This document shows, one piece after another, positions 8,921-17,599 of a DNA stretch of 64,000 bases. Numbering within the stretch: position 1 is the first letter of the stretch; every line of letters begins with the position of its first letter. The position numbers and the translations under genes were made by a program. The stretch covers positions 1,988,501 to 2,052,500 of the forward strand of contig NZ_CP114786.1 of NCBI RefSeq assembly GCF_027359675.1, written 5' to 3'. Below the pieces are notes generated by a model that saw only the letters and a list, made by a program, of their open reading frames with translations, had not been told where the DNA came from and made no database searches. Source of the stretch: Roseibium sp. Sym1. Lineage in GTDB: Bacteria; Pseudomonadota; Alphaproteobacteria; Rhizobiales; Stappiaceae.

Positions 8921-9594
8921 TGGCTGACATAAACTCAATAGCCTCAGAAATCCGAGATTTGACCGCCAAAATGATAGAAGTCGGATTATGTGTTGAACCG
9001 AACTTTCCAAGGCAAGCCAGCTACGCTTCTGACGATGGCGCTGTTGATGAGGTTTCGATCGCTGGATTGGAAGAGGTGTCGGTCGCGCTTCGCAATAGGC
9101 CATATGCAGAAACATATGAAGTCATTAGAGAAAAAAGGGCGTTCAATATGCGTCTCATCGATGGCGCACTGGTTCAGCTTCGGTATCGATTTAGAGGGGG
9201 GGAACTTCTCAAGCACGTGCTATCGTTCTATCCATCACCAGATTTACTGGAGTACCAAAATGATCCTGAAGTCTATGAAACCGACATTCTTTTTGCTGAA
9301 GTTGTAATGAAAGACATTGTTACTACTCCAATTAGATTCGATTTTGATCTTGCGGCATTCGAAGATTATGTGCATCCAGCTTCACATTTTACTGTGGGGC
9401 AGTACAGGAATTGCCGAATACCCGTTATCGGTGCATTGACGCCTCATAGATTTCTGAATTTTGTGCTCAGAGCATTTTACAATACTCCCTACCATGAGTT
9501 GTGCTCAGATTGGAGAAGGGTAGCTCAAGATTTTCCAATTACCGCTACAAAGCGTGAACGTTGCGACTTACACTGGAGCTTTTTTAACGAGTAA
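8920..9594 (+). CDS. DUF2290-like protein, partner of the helicase
   Basis: 224 aa, no signal peptide or membrane segment. The sequence resembles the DUF2290 family, with a central YRFRGGELLKHVLSFYPSP stretch and a C-terminal FVLRAFYNTPYH segment. The function is unknown. It is A/T-rich like the upstream helicase gene and is translationally coupled to it (the helicase stop TGA shares its last base with this ATG). The family assignment is from memory of the pattern and should be verified by a profile search. Confidence 0.7.
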   Translation: MADINSIASEIRDLTAKMIEVGLCVEPNFPRQASYASDDGAVDEVSIAGLEEVSVALRNRPYAETYEVIREKRAFNMRLIDGALVQLRYRFRGGELLKHVLSFYPSPDLLEYQNDPEVYETDILFAEVVMKDIVTTPIRFDFDLAAFEDYVHPASHFTVGQYRNCRIPVIGALTPHRFLNFVLRAFYNTPYHELCSDWRRVAQDFPITATKRERCDLHWSFFNE

Positions 9595-9810
9595 AAGTAG
9601 AAAACATTTTGAGTTTTATTAAAAACGGTACGGTCAATTCTATTTTACTCAAAACTCGCCACGAGTGTCCGTGTATTGTCGCCAAAAGCCCCGCACCTGA
9701 CGCGCAACGACAGACTGCAATCGGGACCTTGTAGCGCACCGAAAAATGTCAATTTAGGCACCTAAAGCAGCCCTTCATCTCGAACGCACCCCGCTCTACT
9801 GCCCCCTCCC

Positions 9811-10052
9811 CTGGGCCTCACCCCCCACGCACATCCCAGCACAATTACCAACAACACCACGGCACCACCACCAACGCACTCCCCGCAGCGACGAGCGCCG
9901 TGACGCCGGCGCAGGTGATGGAGGCGGCGGCTTCGGCGAAGGTGGAAGCCTTGGAGGCGACCTGGCGGCGGCGGAAGGTGGTGCGGCTAGCCCGGGTGCG
10001 GAACCGGAGCTGAGTCAGGATCGCGCAGGCCCCGAGATCATAGCGCCGGGGC
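9811..10052 (-). pseudogene. Decayed duplicate of the 3' end of the ABC permease gene at 16.0-17.6 kb
   Basis: The DNA and its minus-strand translation match the C-terminus of the permease encoded at 16043-17599: FRRRQVASKAST is shared exactly, followed by similar FAEAAASITCAGVTALVAAGS. There is no start codon context, no membrane-domain remainder and the match stops at about 10052. Both copies have the same orientation. The base changes are scattered, so the duplication is not recent. The stretch 9595-9810 before it shows no gene. Confidence 0.75.
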
Positions 10053-10106
10053 AGTGCGGCCCACAACGGCAACAGCTGCTTTTGCAAAGACGGCCGAGAC
10101 CGCCCC

Positions 10107-11111
10107 TCAAGCGGCCTTCTGCGTTTTGAGGTCCGCCAGGACCCCGGCGGCGAGTTCGAAGGAGCGGAGCCTGGCGGCGTGATCGTGGATCATGCCGGTG
10201 ACCATCAGTTCGTCCGGCCGGTGGCGCTCGATCAGCTCCTTCAGCCGGTCCCGGACCGTTGCAGGCGACCCGGTCGCCGAACACGACAGGGCATGATCGA
10301 CCTGTGACAGCACCGGCGCCGGAATTTCGGCCTCGATAGCGTTGGTCGGGCGGGGCAGCTTGCCGGGATTGCCGGAGCGCAGGCGGGCAAAGGCGAGGCG
10401 CTGGGAGGAGCGCAGGAAGTCCGCCTCCTCGTCGGTGTCCGCGACGCAGACACCGGCCGCCATCATGGCATGGGGCTCGGCCAGAAAAGCGGAGGGTTTG
10501 AAACCGGACCGGTAGATGGCGAGCGCTTCGGCCAGCATGTCCGGCGCGAAATGGGATGCGAAGGCATAGGGCAGGCCCAGAAAGGCCGCCAGTTGCGCGC
10601 CGTAGAGGCTGGACCCGAGGATCCAGACCGGGACCTGCGTTCCCTCGCCCGGAACCGCGCGCACCCTTGCGCCGTCCCGTGCCGGGCCGAGATAGGCGAT
10701 CAGGTCCGCGACATCCTGGGGGAAGCCGTCCTCGGGGGCCATGTGACGGCGCAGCGCCCGGGCGGTTTCCATGTCGGTTCCCGGCGCGCGGCCAAGCCCG
10801 AGATCGATCCGGCCGGGATAAAGCGTTGCCAGCGTCCCGAATTGTTCGGCGACCACGAGCGGGGCGTGGTTCGGCAGCATGATGCCGCCGGCGCCGACGC
10901 GCAGGGTCGAGGTTGCCCCGGCGACATGGCCGATGACGACGGCGGTCGCGGCGCTGGCGATGCCGGGCATGTTGTGGTGTTCGGCGAGCCAGAAGCGGTG
11001 ATAGCCGGCCTTCTCCGCCGTCCTGGCGAGGTCGACCGTATTGGCAAGCGCCTCGGCGGCCGTGCCGCCTTCCGGCACCGGCGACAGGTCGAGCAGCGAA
11101 AAATGTTGCAT
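10107..11111 (-). CDS. LLM-class flavin-dependent oxidoreductase (MsnO8-like)
   Basis: 334 aa with the bacterial luciferase-like TIM barrel: [12 protein letters not shown] at the start, [14 protein letters not shown] at about 40-53, [15 protein letters not shown] at about 71-85 and [14 protein letters not shown] at about 100-113, all typical of the luciferase-family oxidoreductase, group 1. Such enzymes use FMNH2 supplied by a reductase; the substrate cannot be read from sequence. It stands alone on the minus strand. Confidence 0.88.
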   Translation of the reverse strand: MQHFSLLDLSPVPEGGTAAEALANTVDLARTAEKAGYHRFWLAEHHNMPGIASAATAVVIGHVAGATSTLRVGAGGIMLPNHAPLVVAEQFGTLATLYPGRIDLGLGRAPGTDMETARALRRHMAPEDGFPQDVADLIAYLGPARDGARVRAVPGEGTQVPVWILGSSLYGAQLAAFLGLPYAFASHFAPDMLAEALAIYRSGFKPSAFLAEPHAMMAAGVCVADTDEEADFLRSSQRLAFARLRSGNPGKLPRPTNAIEAEIPAPVLSQVDHALSCSATGSPATVRDRLKELIERHRPDELMVTGMIHDHAARLRSFELAAGVLADLKTQKAA

Positions 11112-11148
11112 GGCGTCCTCCGGACCATTTGCGCCCCGCTCCCCGCAA

Positions 11149-11338
11149 GGTAGGGCAATCGCATTTGACAGACGACCCGTCCGCAGTCGCCAGTTTACCT
11201 CTCCCGCCGGGAGAGGTCGGACCGAAGGTCCGGGTGAGGGGACAGACCTCTTCGGTCTTCACAGGCATTTGTTCCCTCACCCCACCCCTCTCCCACCGGG
11301 AGAGGGAGCCAGGCACTGCCAAATGCGATTGCCCTGCC
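11149..11338. repeat. Palindromic MITE-like element with 22-bp terminal inverted repeats
   Basis: Ends 11149-11170 and 11317-11338 are inverted copies of each other with two mismatches; the perfect core is AGGGCAATCGCATTTG. Inside each end sits a hairpin, CCTCTCCC-CCGGGAGAGG type (11198-11216 and 11286-11306), and further inside GGTGAGGGGACA faces TGTTCCCTCACC. The whole 190 bp can fold into one long hairpin. It has no coding capacity. A shorter relative lies at 18655-18743. Confidence 0.8.
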
Positions 11339-12339
11339 CCGCAAGGGCGGAGAGGGGTGCAAGCGGCCTATCTGTTTCATGTCCGGCACGACGTCTCGGC
11401 AGTCTGCTGAAAACACGGTCGTTCAAACCGGACACTATCAGGCCCGTACCCTTGCCGGTTCACCTATTCATCGGCAATCGGCGATGCAAGTCCTGCGGCG
11501 CGTTTTTTAAGGATGCGCGGCGGCCGGCGGCGCGTCGCCGGTCCGGGCGCATCTTCGGGGGTGCCGGGCGCACGGGAGGGCCGCAAGACACAACGGCAGA
11601 CCGGCGGCTGTGGGCCGGTTCGACAGGCGGGGCAGGAGTCCCGGATGCAGGAATGCTGTCGTTTTTTCAATATCTTGCGGCTACTGTCGCGCCTGTCTCC
11701 GGAGGGCTGGAGGCGTGCCCCTGGCTGCCGGTTTCCGGTCCTGCCGCACCCTTGTCCGGATTACGGAGGCTTTACAAAGGCCGCAAATGGCGTCACCATA
11801 TGCGTGTATTGAAAATGATATGACACTTATTGATTGATTGCGGCGTTGGCCGCGGGACTGGCACTCCGGATCCTTTTTCAACCGGGATGCCAGCTTCAAG
11901 ACTACAGCGATGGAACCAGGTTTGGCCGCCGATTTCAGGATCGGCCGGATCGGGCGTTCAACCGGTCACGGAGGAATGTTTTCCGATCCGGCGCACCTTG
12001 CGTCCGTCTGACGGCGGGCCGGGTGCCGGAAAATGTATTTTTTTAGCGATGACACATCCGGCGCTCCACGGTTTTGCGTTCGAGCGTCCGGTGATCCGGC
12101 CAACAGTGAAGGGGTGACCCCAGCCGGTCTCTCGGTCGAATTTATTTTGAAGACCCGGTGCGCGCACAGCGTGACCGGGGCCGAGTGACGGCAATTCGGG
12201 GTCACTCCTGAAAAAGCACTGGCAACAGCACTGGCAAGAGCAATCGCAATCCGGCCGGCCGGGCGCCTCGACGGGTGTTCCGGCGACGGGGAGCGCTTGC
12301 CCGGACGCAGGAATTTGACTGCAGATTGGAGATATTTCA
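11339..12339. other. 1.0 kb stretch without a recognisable gene
   Basis: Open frames on both strands lack recognisable families and codon pattern. Seen in it: a low-complexity G/C-rich part (11500-11650), an A/T-richer patch near 11800-11850 that may hold a promoter, and a 12-bp tandem repeat AGCACTGGCAAC / AGCACTGGCAAG at 12215-12238 with a degraded third unit. It lies directly upstream of the protease-like gene pair and could hold its regulatory region. Confidence 0.5.
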
Positions 12340-14205
12340 GTGGCTATCGATTTATATGGAAAATGGCGGCTTGAGGTCGTCAAGGCGATCCACAACTGGG
12401 AAAACCGGTATGTGATCGACGGAGCGTCTTCCGGAGGAGGAACCTTCGACGGTGTCGTCGGCCCGGCGAAAGTCGTCGACGGCGTTCACTGGAAATTGCG
12501 CGCGGAATACCGCGAAAACGCGGGCGAGCCGTGGAAGGAATCGGACATGGTGATCGACGCGGCGCCCGACCGCATCGACATCAGGGCGACCATCGGCGCG
12601 GAAGACCCGCTGCCGCAGCCCGACTTCGAGGACATCGAATGGGACGCGCGCTGGCAGGGCGACACGCTGTTCGAGATCCCGGTCCGGCCGTTTGCCGTCC
12701 GGATCCTGGATCTCGGCCAGATGCCCGACGGCATCTTCGAGACGGCGATCGGCGTCTATTACATGGGCGTCAGGGTCGAGAACCACTGGGGGCTCGCCTT
12801 CGGGCCCGACCACGTGCTCGACATCACGCCGCAGAGCCGGGCGCAGCTCGCCGCGCGCGGCATCGACGTGATCGGCAGCTTCACCCAGCAGGAACTCGAC
12901 ATGCTCGGCCAGAAGCTGTCGGGAACCGGCATCAGCCTGGAAGGGCTGGAGCCGGACCGGTCCAGGGTGTTCTATTTCAAGATCGACGTGCGTGAGGCCG
13001 CGCCGCGCAAGCACGAGGTCACCTTTTCCGTCACCAACCGGGCCGGCATGGCCGATCCCGGCGATCCCCGCCGCTTCCAGACCAAGCAGATCTTCGTGTC
13101 ATCGTCCTATATCGACGAGACCACGGGGCAGATCGTTTCAGAGGTGCAGGAAGGCGAAATCCGCGTGCAGCTGCGCGAGGTCGCCATCGATCGGATCACG
13201 GCCAAGAAACGGCGCAGGCGCCTGGACGGCTCCGACGGCAAGGGCGGCGGCGACAAGCCGGGCCGGCGCGGCCGGCGCCGCAACCCGGGGGTAAAAGAGC
13301 TGCGGCGCGCGCTCGACGCGCTGCTGAAGGGCAAGGATATCGACCCCTGCCTGATCCAGAAACTGCTGACCTGCTACTGCAATTGCCGCGATCTGCCGGG
13401 CTTCCCGGGCGGTGGCGGCGGGTACGATCCGTCCGACCCCTGGGGCGGCGGCCGCGACCCGCGGTTCCCGGGCGACGGCAAATGGCAGTATCCGCCGTTT
13501 CTCGCCTTCCCGACCAGGTTCGACTACACGGTGACGCCGACGGATCCCTTCGAAGGCCAGTACGGGCCGCTGCCCTATGACGACCCCTGGTGGAAGGTGC
13601 TGCTGATCATCATCGCCGTGATCCTCCTGGTCGCGGGCATGATCGCGGAAGCCGCCGACATCGCCTACCAGGACGAGGACAATGTCATCGGCACCCTGGG
13701 AGCGTTCCAGCAGGACGACATCGACGCGGCGCTGTGCGTGATCGACACGGACCGGGCCCTGGCGATGAACACCGTTCTCGATGCGCAGTCGGACGAGGAT
13801 TTCCTCAATCCGCTGACGGCGCTGAACGGCATGGTCACCGCCGTGACCGGAAACGTGCTGACGGCCGCGGAGGTCGCCAACCTGCTCGCGCTGCCCTTTG
13901 ACGATCCGCAGCGCAAGGTGTTCAAATCCGGGGCGACCTCCGGCTTCACCCACGGCATCATGACCGCCTTGTCGCCGGTCGGGCACCCGGCGGCCAGCTG
14001 GAGCATCGACCAGCTGCAGATCACCCGGGATCCCGCGTTCGACGAGCCGACAAGCCAGCCGGGCGATTCCGGCTCGGTCTGGATCCATACGGATACTTTG
14101 CGCCCGGTGGGCCTGAACCACTCAGGTTCCGCCGACGGCTCGGGGGACAACGCCACCGCCTCGCTGCTTGAGGACGTCCAGCGTATCCTCAACATCACCA
14201 TCTGA
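12340..14205 (+). CDS. Large protein with C-terminal half of a trypsin-like protease (Asp and Ser, no His)
   Basis: 621 aa from a GTG preceded by GGAG. Residues 1-285 look like beta-rich domains of unknown type; 286-315 is strongly basic; 345-350 holds a small Cys cluster (CYCNC); 355-385 is Gly/Pro-rich; 417-437 is a hydrophobic membrane-like helix. After it, IGTLGAF (450-456), DIDAALCVI (460-468, D462), FKSGATSGFTHG (528-539) and QPGDSGSVW (573-581, S577) follow the order of the second half of Nal1-type trypsin-like proteases. The usual first half with the SNNHV histidine is absent here and is found in the next gene, 15 bp downstream. No signal peptide is seen. Confidence 0.7.
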   Translation: MAIDLYGKWRLEVVKAIHNWENRYVIDGASSGGGTFDGVVGPAKVVDGVHWKLRAEYRENAGEPWKESDMVIDAAPDRIDIRATIGAEDPLPQPDFEDIEWDARWQGDTLFEIPVRPFAVRILDLGQMPDGIFETAIGVYYMGVRVENHWGLAFGPDHVLDITPQSRAQLAARGIDVIGSFTQQELDMLGQKLSGTGISLEGLEPDRSRVFYFKIDVREAAPRKHEVTFSVTNRAGMADPGDPRRFQTKQIFVSSSYIDETTGQIVSEVQEGEIRVQLREVAIDRITAKKRRRRLDGSDGKGGGDKPGRRGRRRNPGVKELRRALDALLKGKDIDPCLIQKLLTCYCNCRDLPGFPGGGGGYDPSDPWGGGRDPRFPGDGKWQYPPFLAFPTRFDYTVTPTDPFEGQYGPLPYDDPWWKVLLIIIAVILLVAGMIAEAADIAYQDEDNVIGTLGAFQQDDIDAALCVIDTDRALAMNTVLDAQSDEDFLNPLTALNGMVTAVTGNVLTAAEVANLLALPFDDPQRKVFKSGATSGFTHGIMTALSPVGHPAASWSIDQLQITRDPAFDEPTSQPGDSGSVWIHTDTLRPVGLNHSGSADGSGDNATASLLEDVQRILNITI

Positions 14206-14220
14206 CGGAGTGCATGCGAC

Positions 14221-15993
14221 ATGGTTGAAATCAACGAAACCGTTGCCCGTATCCAGGCGAGCGTGCGCCGTCTGCGGGCAGAATATGCCGACGATCCCAA
14301 CGTGACCGCCATCGGCTTCGGCGCGCCCGAGCGCGGCGGCAAGCATCAGGACGGTCTGGCGATCCTCTTCTACGTCAACGAGAAACTGCCGTCCGAACGG
14401 GTCATCGAGACAAAGGGCTCGCGGCCGATCCCGAAGGAAATCGACGGCTTTCCGACCGATGTCCGGGACCAGAAATTCGTCAAGGGCTCCGTCGGTCAGC
14501 GCGACGAGCGCAAATACGATCCGCTGCTCGGCGGTCCGGCGTCCTCCAATTCCGAACAGCACGTGCTGTGGTTCAACGGCAATGGCACGCTGGGCATCCT
14601 GGGAACCGACAATGCGACCGGCGCGCCGGTCGGCCTGTCGAACTGGCACGTGTGGGCCGACGGCGGCTCGGCCGGCGACCAGATCATCCAGCCCGGGCAC
14701 CCGACCGGCGGCGATCACGTGGAGGCGATCGGCAAGGTGCTTGCCTGCGGGCCGCTGATCACGTCCCTGATCGAGTGGGAAAGCCCGGATCCGATCGCGG
14801 CGATCTGCTACGGCGGCGCCGCGGCGGCGGCGATCGCGGCGGCCTGTTCCGACTACAAGGACCAGACGCGCCGCGGCCAGGACGCAACCGTGCCGCCCGC
14901 CGGGGAAAAGACCCTGCGCGAGCGGGTCTCCAACGAGATCCTCTACTACGACCTGCCGCTGCCGGGCTATCCGTTCAAGGCCGAGACCATCTGGCGCTAC
15001 GAACGCGAAACGGACCAGCGGATCATGGTCCACGAGGAACGCGAGAAGGTCGCCAATGCCCAGTTCCTGCTCGGCAAGCAGGTCCTCACCGACAAGCCGG
15101 GCTACAATCCGGGCGAGCGGGCGACCATCTTCGCCTCGATCTGGGACTACCAGCTCGAGCGGACCTGCAACGACTACCACGTGGTCGCCCATCTGATCCC
15201 GCACGATCAGCCGACCACGGCCGTGCGCTCGATCCTGCAGCCGGTACCCTGCGACGAGGATCCCATGGGCGAAGAGGAAGACCTGGATTGCATCCGCTTC
15301 TTCGAGATGGAAAACGGCGAGGTCATCTACAAGGGCAGCTTCGACTGGCTCGGCTACCTGCAGCCCCAGCAGCAGAACATGGCGATCGTCAACTGGGGAG
15401 AGCCCGCCAAGGGCCTGCTGCTGCCGGCGCGCGGCATTCAGTTCAGCCATCCTCCCGTCTCCGAGGTCCGGATCAAGGTGGTGCAATACACCAGCCGGCC
15501 CGTCCGGCTGCGCGCCTTCGCAGGCGGCGCGCTCGTCGGCGAGGATGTGACGGACGGAACCCAGGGCGTGGTCCACACCCTCACGGTCAAGGGCAACGGC
15601 ATTTCCTCGACACACGTCATGGGCGGCGGCGGCGAGGCCGTGCTGATCGAGTATTGCGTCGAGGGTCTCGACCGGGAGGGCGATTTCCGGATCAATCTTC
15701 CTAAAGAGCAGCTCGAGGCGATCCTGAAGGATGCGCGCGAGGCGCGGATCGAGGTGAACGCGGCCAGGACCCGGCAATGCTGCTTCAGGGGATCGGTGCG
15801 CATCCCGGTGACGTCGAAACCCGGCAAGTGGGATGTCTACCTGACGGTCCAGAACATCAACAATGTTCCGGAGGGCACGAAGCCGGAAGTGGCTGCCCAG
15901 ACCATCGGCGGTCACCTGCTCAGCGCCCAGACGCTCAGCCCGTCCGGCTGCCTGGGCATCATGCTGCTGGATCACGTCTTCGACGTGATCTGA
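14221..15993 (+). CDS. Large protein with N-terminal half of a trypsin-like protease (His, no Ser)
   Basis: 590 aa. Residues 25-85 (NVTAIGFGAPE ... AILFYVNEKLPSERV ... IDGFPTDV) and 120-145 (NGTLGILGTDNATGAPVGLSNWHVWA) match the first half of Nal1-like trypsin-type proteases, giving H143 in the position of the catalytic histidine. The GDSGS segment is missing; after an Ala-rich stretch (199-208) the protein continues with about 350 residues of beta-type sequence of unknown family. The missing serine half is encoded by the upstream gene. The two genes are 15 bp apart and surely co-transcribed. No signal peptide is seen. Activity as a split enzyme is inferred. Confidence 0.72.
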   Translation: MVEINETVARIQASVRRLRAEYADDPNVTAIGFGAPERGGKHQDGLAILFYVNEKLPSERVIETKGSRPIPKEIDGFPTDVRDQKFVKGSVGQRDERKYDPLLGGPASSNSEQHVLWFNGNGTLGILGTDNATGAPVGLSNWHVWADGGSAGDQIIQPGHPTGGDHVEAIGKVLACGPLITSLIEWESPDPIAAICYGGAAAAAIAAACSDYKDQTRRGQDATVPPAGEKTLRERVSNEILYYDLPLPGYPFKAETIWRYERETDQRIMVHEEREKVANAQFLLGKQVLTDKPGYNPGERATIFASIWDYQLERTCNDYHVVAHLIPHDQPTTAVRSILQPVPCDEDPMGEEEDLDCIRFFEMENGEVIYKGSFDWLGYLQPQQQNMAIVNWGEPAKGLLLPARGIQFSHPPVSEVRIKVVQYTSRPVRLRAFAGGALVGEDVTDGTQGVVHTLTVKGNGISSTHVMGGGGEAVLIEYCVEGLDREGDFRINLPKEQLEAILKDAREARIEVNAARTRQCCFRGSVRIPVTSKPGKWDVYLTVQNINNVPEGTKPEVAAQTIGGHLLSAQTLSPSGCLGIMLLDHVFDVI

Positions 15994-16001
15994 CGCGGGT
16001 C

Positions 16002-16041
16002 GCCGGCCCGGACCATGACCAGAAGCCGGGTCCGGGCCGGC
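16002..16041. terminator. Strong GC hairpin between convergent genes
   Basis: Perfect 13-bp inverted repeat GCCGGCCCGGACC (16002-16014) and its complement (16029-16041) with a 14-nt loop, placed between the stop of the protease-half gene (15993) and the stop of the permease gene (16043). No U-tract follows on either strand. Likely acts as a bidirectional transcription barrier; it may also be a short repeat of the genome. Confidence 0.55.
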
Positions 16042-16042
16042 T

Positions 16043-17599
16043 TCAAGCCCTGAACCCGGCTGCGTCCTGCCTCGGCCTCACACCCCAGGCACTCCCCAGC
16101 ACGATCAAAAGCAGCACAAGCGGTGCTATCGCCAGCGGGCTGCCCGCCGCGACGAGGGCCGTTGCGCCCGCGCAGGAGATGGAGGCGCCGGCCTCCGCAA
16201 GGGTCGAGGCCTTCGAGGCGACCTGGCGGCGGCGGAAATTGGTGCGGCTGGCCTGGGCGCGGAACCAGAGCTGGATCAGGATCGCGCAGCTTGTCGCGAT
16301 CATGGCGCCGGTAAAGGTAACAAGCGCACCCGAGAGGGACAGGACGGCCAGTGCGAGGGTGATCGGCAGCAGAACCGCGGCGATCAGCGCTTGGGCGGCC
16401 AGGACTTTCGCCCCGAGGCGCGTGACGGGGGAGATGGGGGCCGTTGCGACGAGATCGGGCGCATCCTCGCCCGAGATCGTCAGCCAGGCGAGCCCGCCGG
16501 CCAGCTGGCCGACGGCCATCACGATCACCGGCGCAACCAGCACGGAAATCTCCGTGTTTTCGCCGAAACTGACCCAGAGCATCACGGCGGGCGGGACCAG
16601 ATAAAGCACCTGCATCAGCGTCTGGGACACCAGCCAGGGATCGCGGGCAATCAGCTTCAGTTCCTTGAAAACCAGCGCCCCGAGGGCCGAGCGGCTGCGG
16701 AAGGCCCGCTCTTTTACGCGTCTGCGTGGGCTGGTCTCGGCAACGCCGAGCGCCCGCACCACACTGCGGCGGAACTGGACCGCGCCGCACCAGGCGCCAG
16801 CGGCAAAAACGGTGACAGACCCTGCCAGCAACAGGAGCAGGACGCTTGCCTGACCGGCCACCGCATGCGCCGGAAACCACCAGAGCGAGCTTGCGCCCGG
16901 GACATGCAGGCTCAGGAAGTCCGCGTCAAAAAGCGCGAAGCGCGACATCGAGCCGAAGGAGAGGATCGCGACCACCTGCAATCCGATCAGGAAGGCCGCG
17001 CCGACGACCGCCGCCAGGATCTGCGCCAGAAGCCGCGTGCGCCCGGGCCCGGCCGTCCGGAACAGGGCAAGCGTTATCAGAATGCCCGCACCGGTCGCGG
17101 TCAACGAGGCGGCGAGGATGACCGGATAACCGGAAAGCCAATGGGCCCCGCCGAGGCTTGCCGCCACGTTCAGGAAGGGCGAGAGGACCAGCGCGGACAT
17201 GACCCAGCTGGTGACGGCCATCATGGCGATACGGACCAGGAAGAGGTCCCGGGAAGGCGCGGGCGAGGACAGGATCAGGTCGAGGTCGTCGCGGGCATAG
17301 AAGGCCCGCGTGACCGATTCAATTGCCTGCGACAGCATCATGGTGAAACTGAGCAGGACCGAGACCGAAATCACCGCCAGCACCGTCTGGTCGAGAGGGA
17401 GCCCGCCGGCAAACTGGGGAGCGAGCGCGGCATAGGCGATCAAGTGCAGGAGCGCGTAGAAAAGGCCCATGCCGATCAGCGTGCGCCTGAGGCTGGTGTT
17501 GCGCCAGCCGGAAAAGATCCAGGCCCAGTCGCGCCAGGCGAGCCGCAACTCATGCTTTGAAAAGCGCACCAGGGCCGAGGGCGCCAGGGCCCGGCTCAT
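16043..17599 (-). CDS. ABC-2 type exporter permease
   Basis: 518 aa with many hydrophobic segments spread over two halves, a basic loop around 290-310 and a cytosolic N-terminus with HELRLAWRDW. It resembles large ABC-2 permeases. It overlaps the ATPase gene upstream by ATGA, so the two make one transporter. The substrate is not evident. Its 3' end exists as a decayed second copy at 9811-10052. Confidence 0.82.
   Translation of the reverse strand: MSRALAPSALVRFSKHELRLAWRDWAWIFSGWRNTSLRRTLIGMGLFYALLHLIAYAALAPQFAGGLPLDQTVLAVISVSVLLSFTMMLSQAIESVTRAFYARDDLDLILSSPAPSRDLFLVRIAMMAVTSWVMSALVLSPFLNVAASLGGAHWLSGYPVILAASLTATGAGILITLALFRTAGPGRTRLLAQILAAVVGAAFLIGLQVVAILSFGSMSRFALFDADFLSLHVPGASSLWWFPAHAVAGQASVLLLLLAGSVTVFAAGAWCGAVQFRRSVVRALGVAETSPRRRVKERAFRSRSALGALVFKELKLIARDPWLVSQTLMQVLYLVPPAVMLWVSFGENTEISVLVAPVIVMAVGQLAGGLAWLTISGEDAPDLVATAPISPVTRLGAKVLAAQALIAAVLLPITLALAVLSLSGALVTFTGAMIATSCAILIQLWFRAQASRTNFRRRQVASKASTLAEAGASISCAGATALVAAGSPLAIAPLVLLLIVLGSAWGVRPRQDAAGFRA

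Noticed and set aside
9595..9810. Attachment site at the right end of the A/T-rich cassette
   Set aside because: I looked for a direct repeat shared with the left border (6514-6787) and saw none, and there is no integrase.
11041..11823. Plus-strand open frame across the MITE
   Set aside because: It runs antisense to the oxidoreductase and through the palindromic element; no recognisable domain.
12215..12250. CRISPR-like repeat
   Set aside because: Units are 12 bp, directly abutting, without spacers.
11958..12395. Minus-strand frame with a Cys-rich run (DCDCSCQCCCQC)
   Set aside because: The run comes from the tandem 12-mer DNA repeat read in reverse; the frame overlaps the start of the protease-half gene and has no ribosome-binding site.
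14122..15975. Long open frame on the minus strand opposite the second protease-half gene
   Set aside because: Shadow of a G+C-rich gene: its protein is rich in R, H, D and G with no family pattern, while the plus-strand frame has clear protease motifs.
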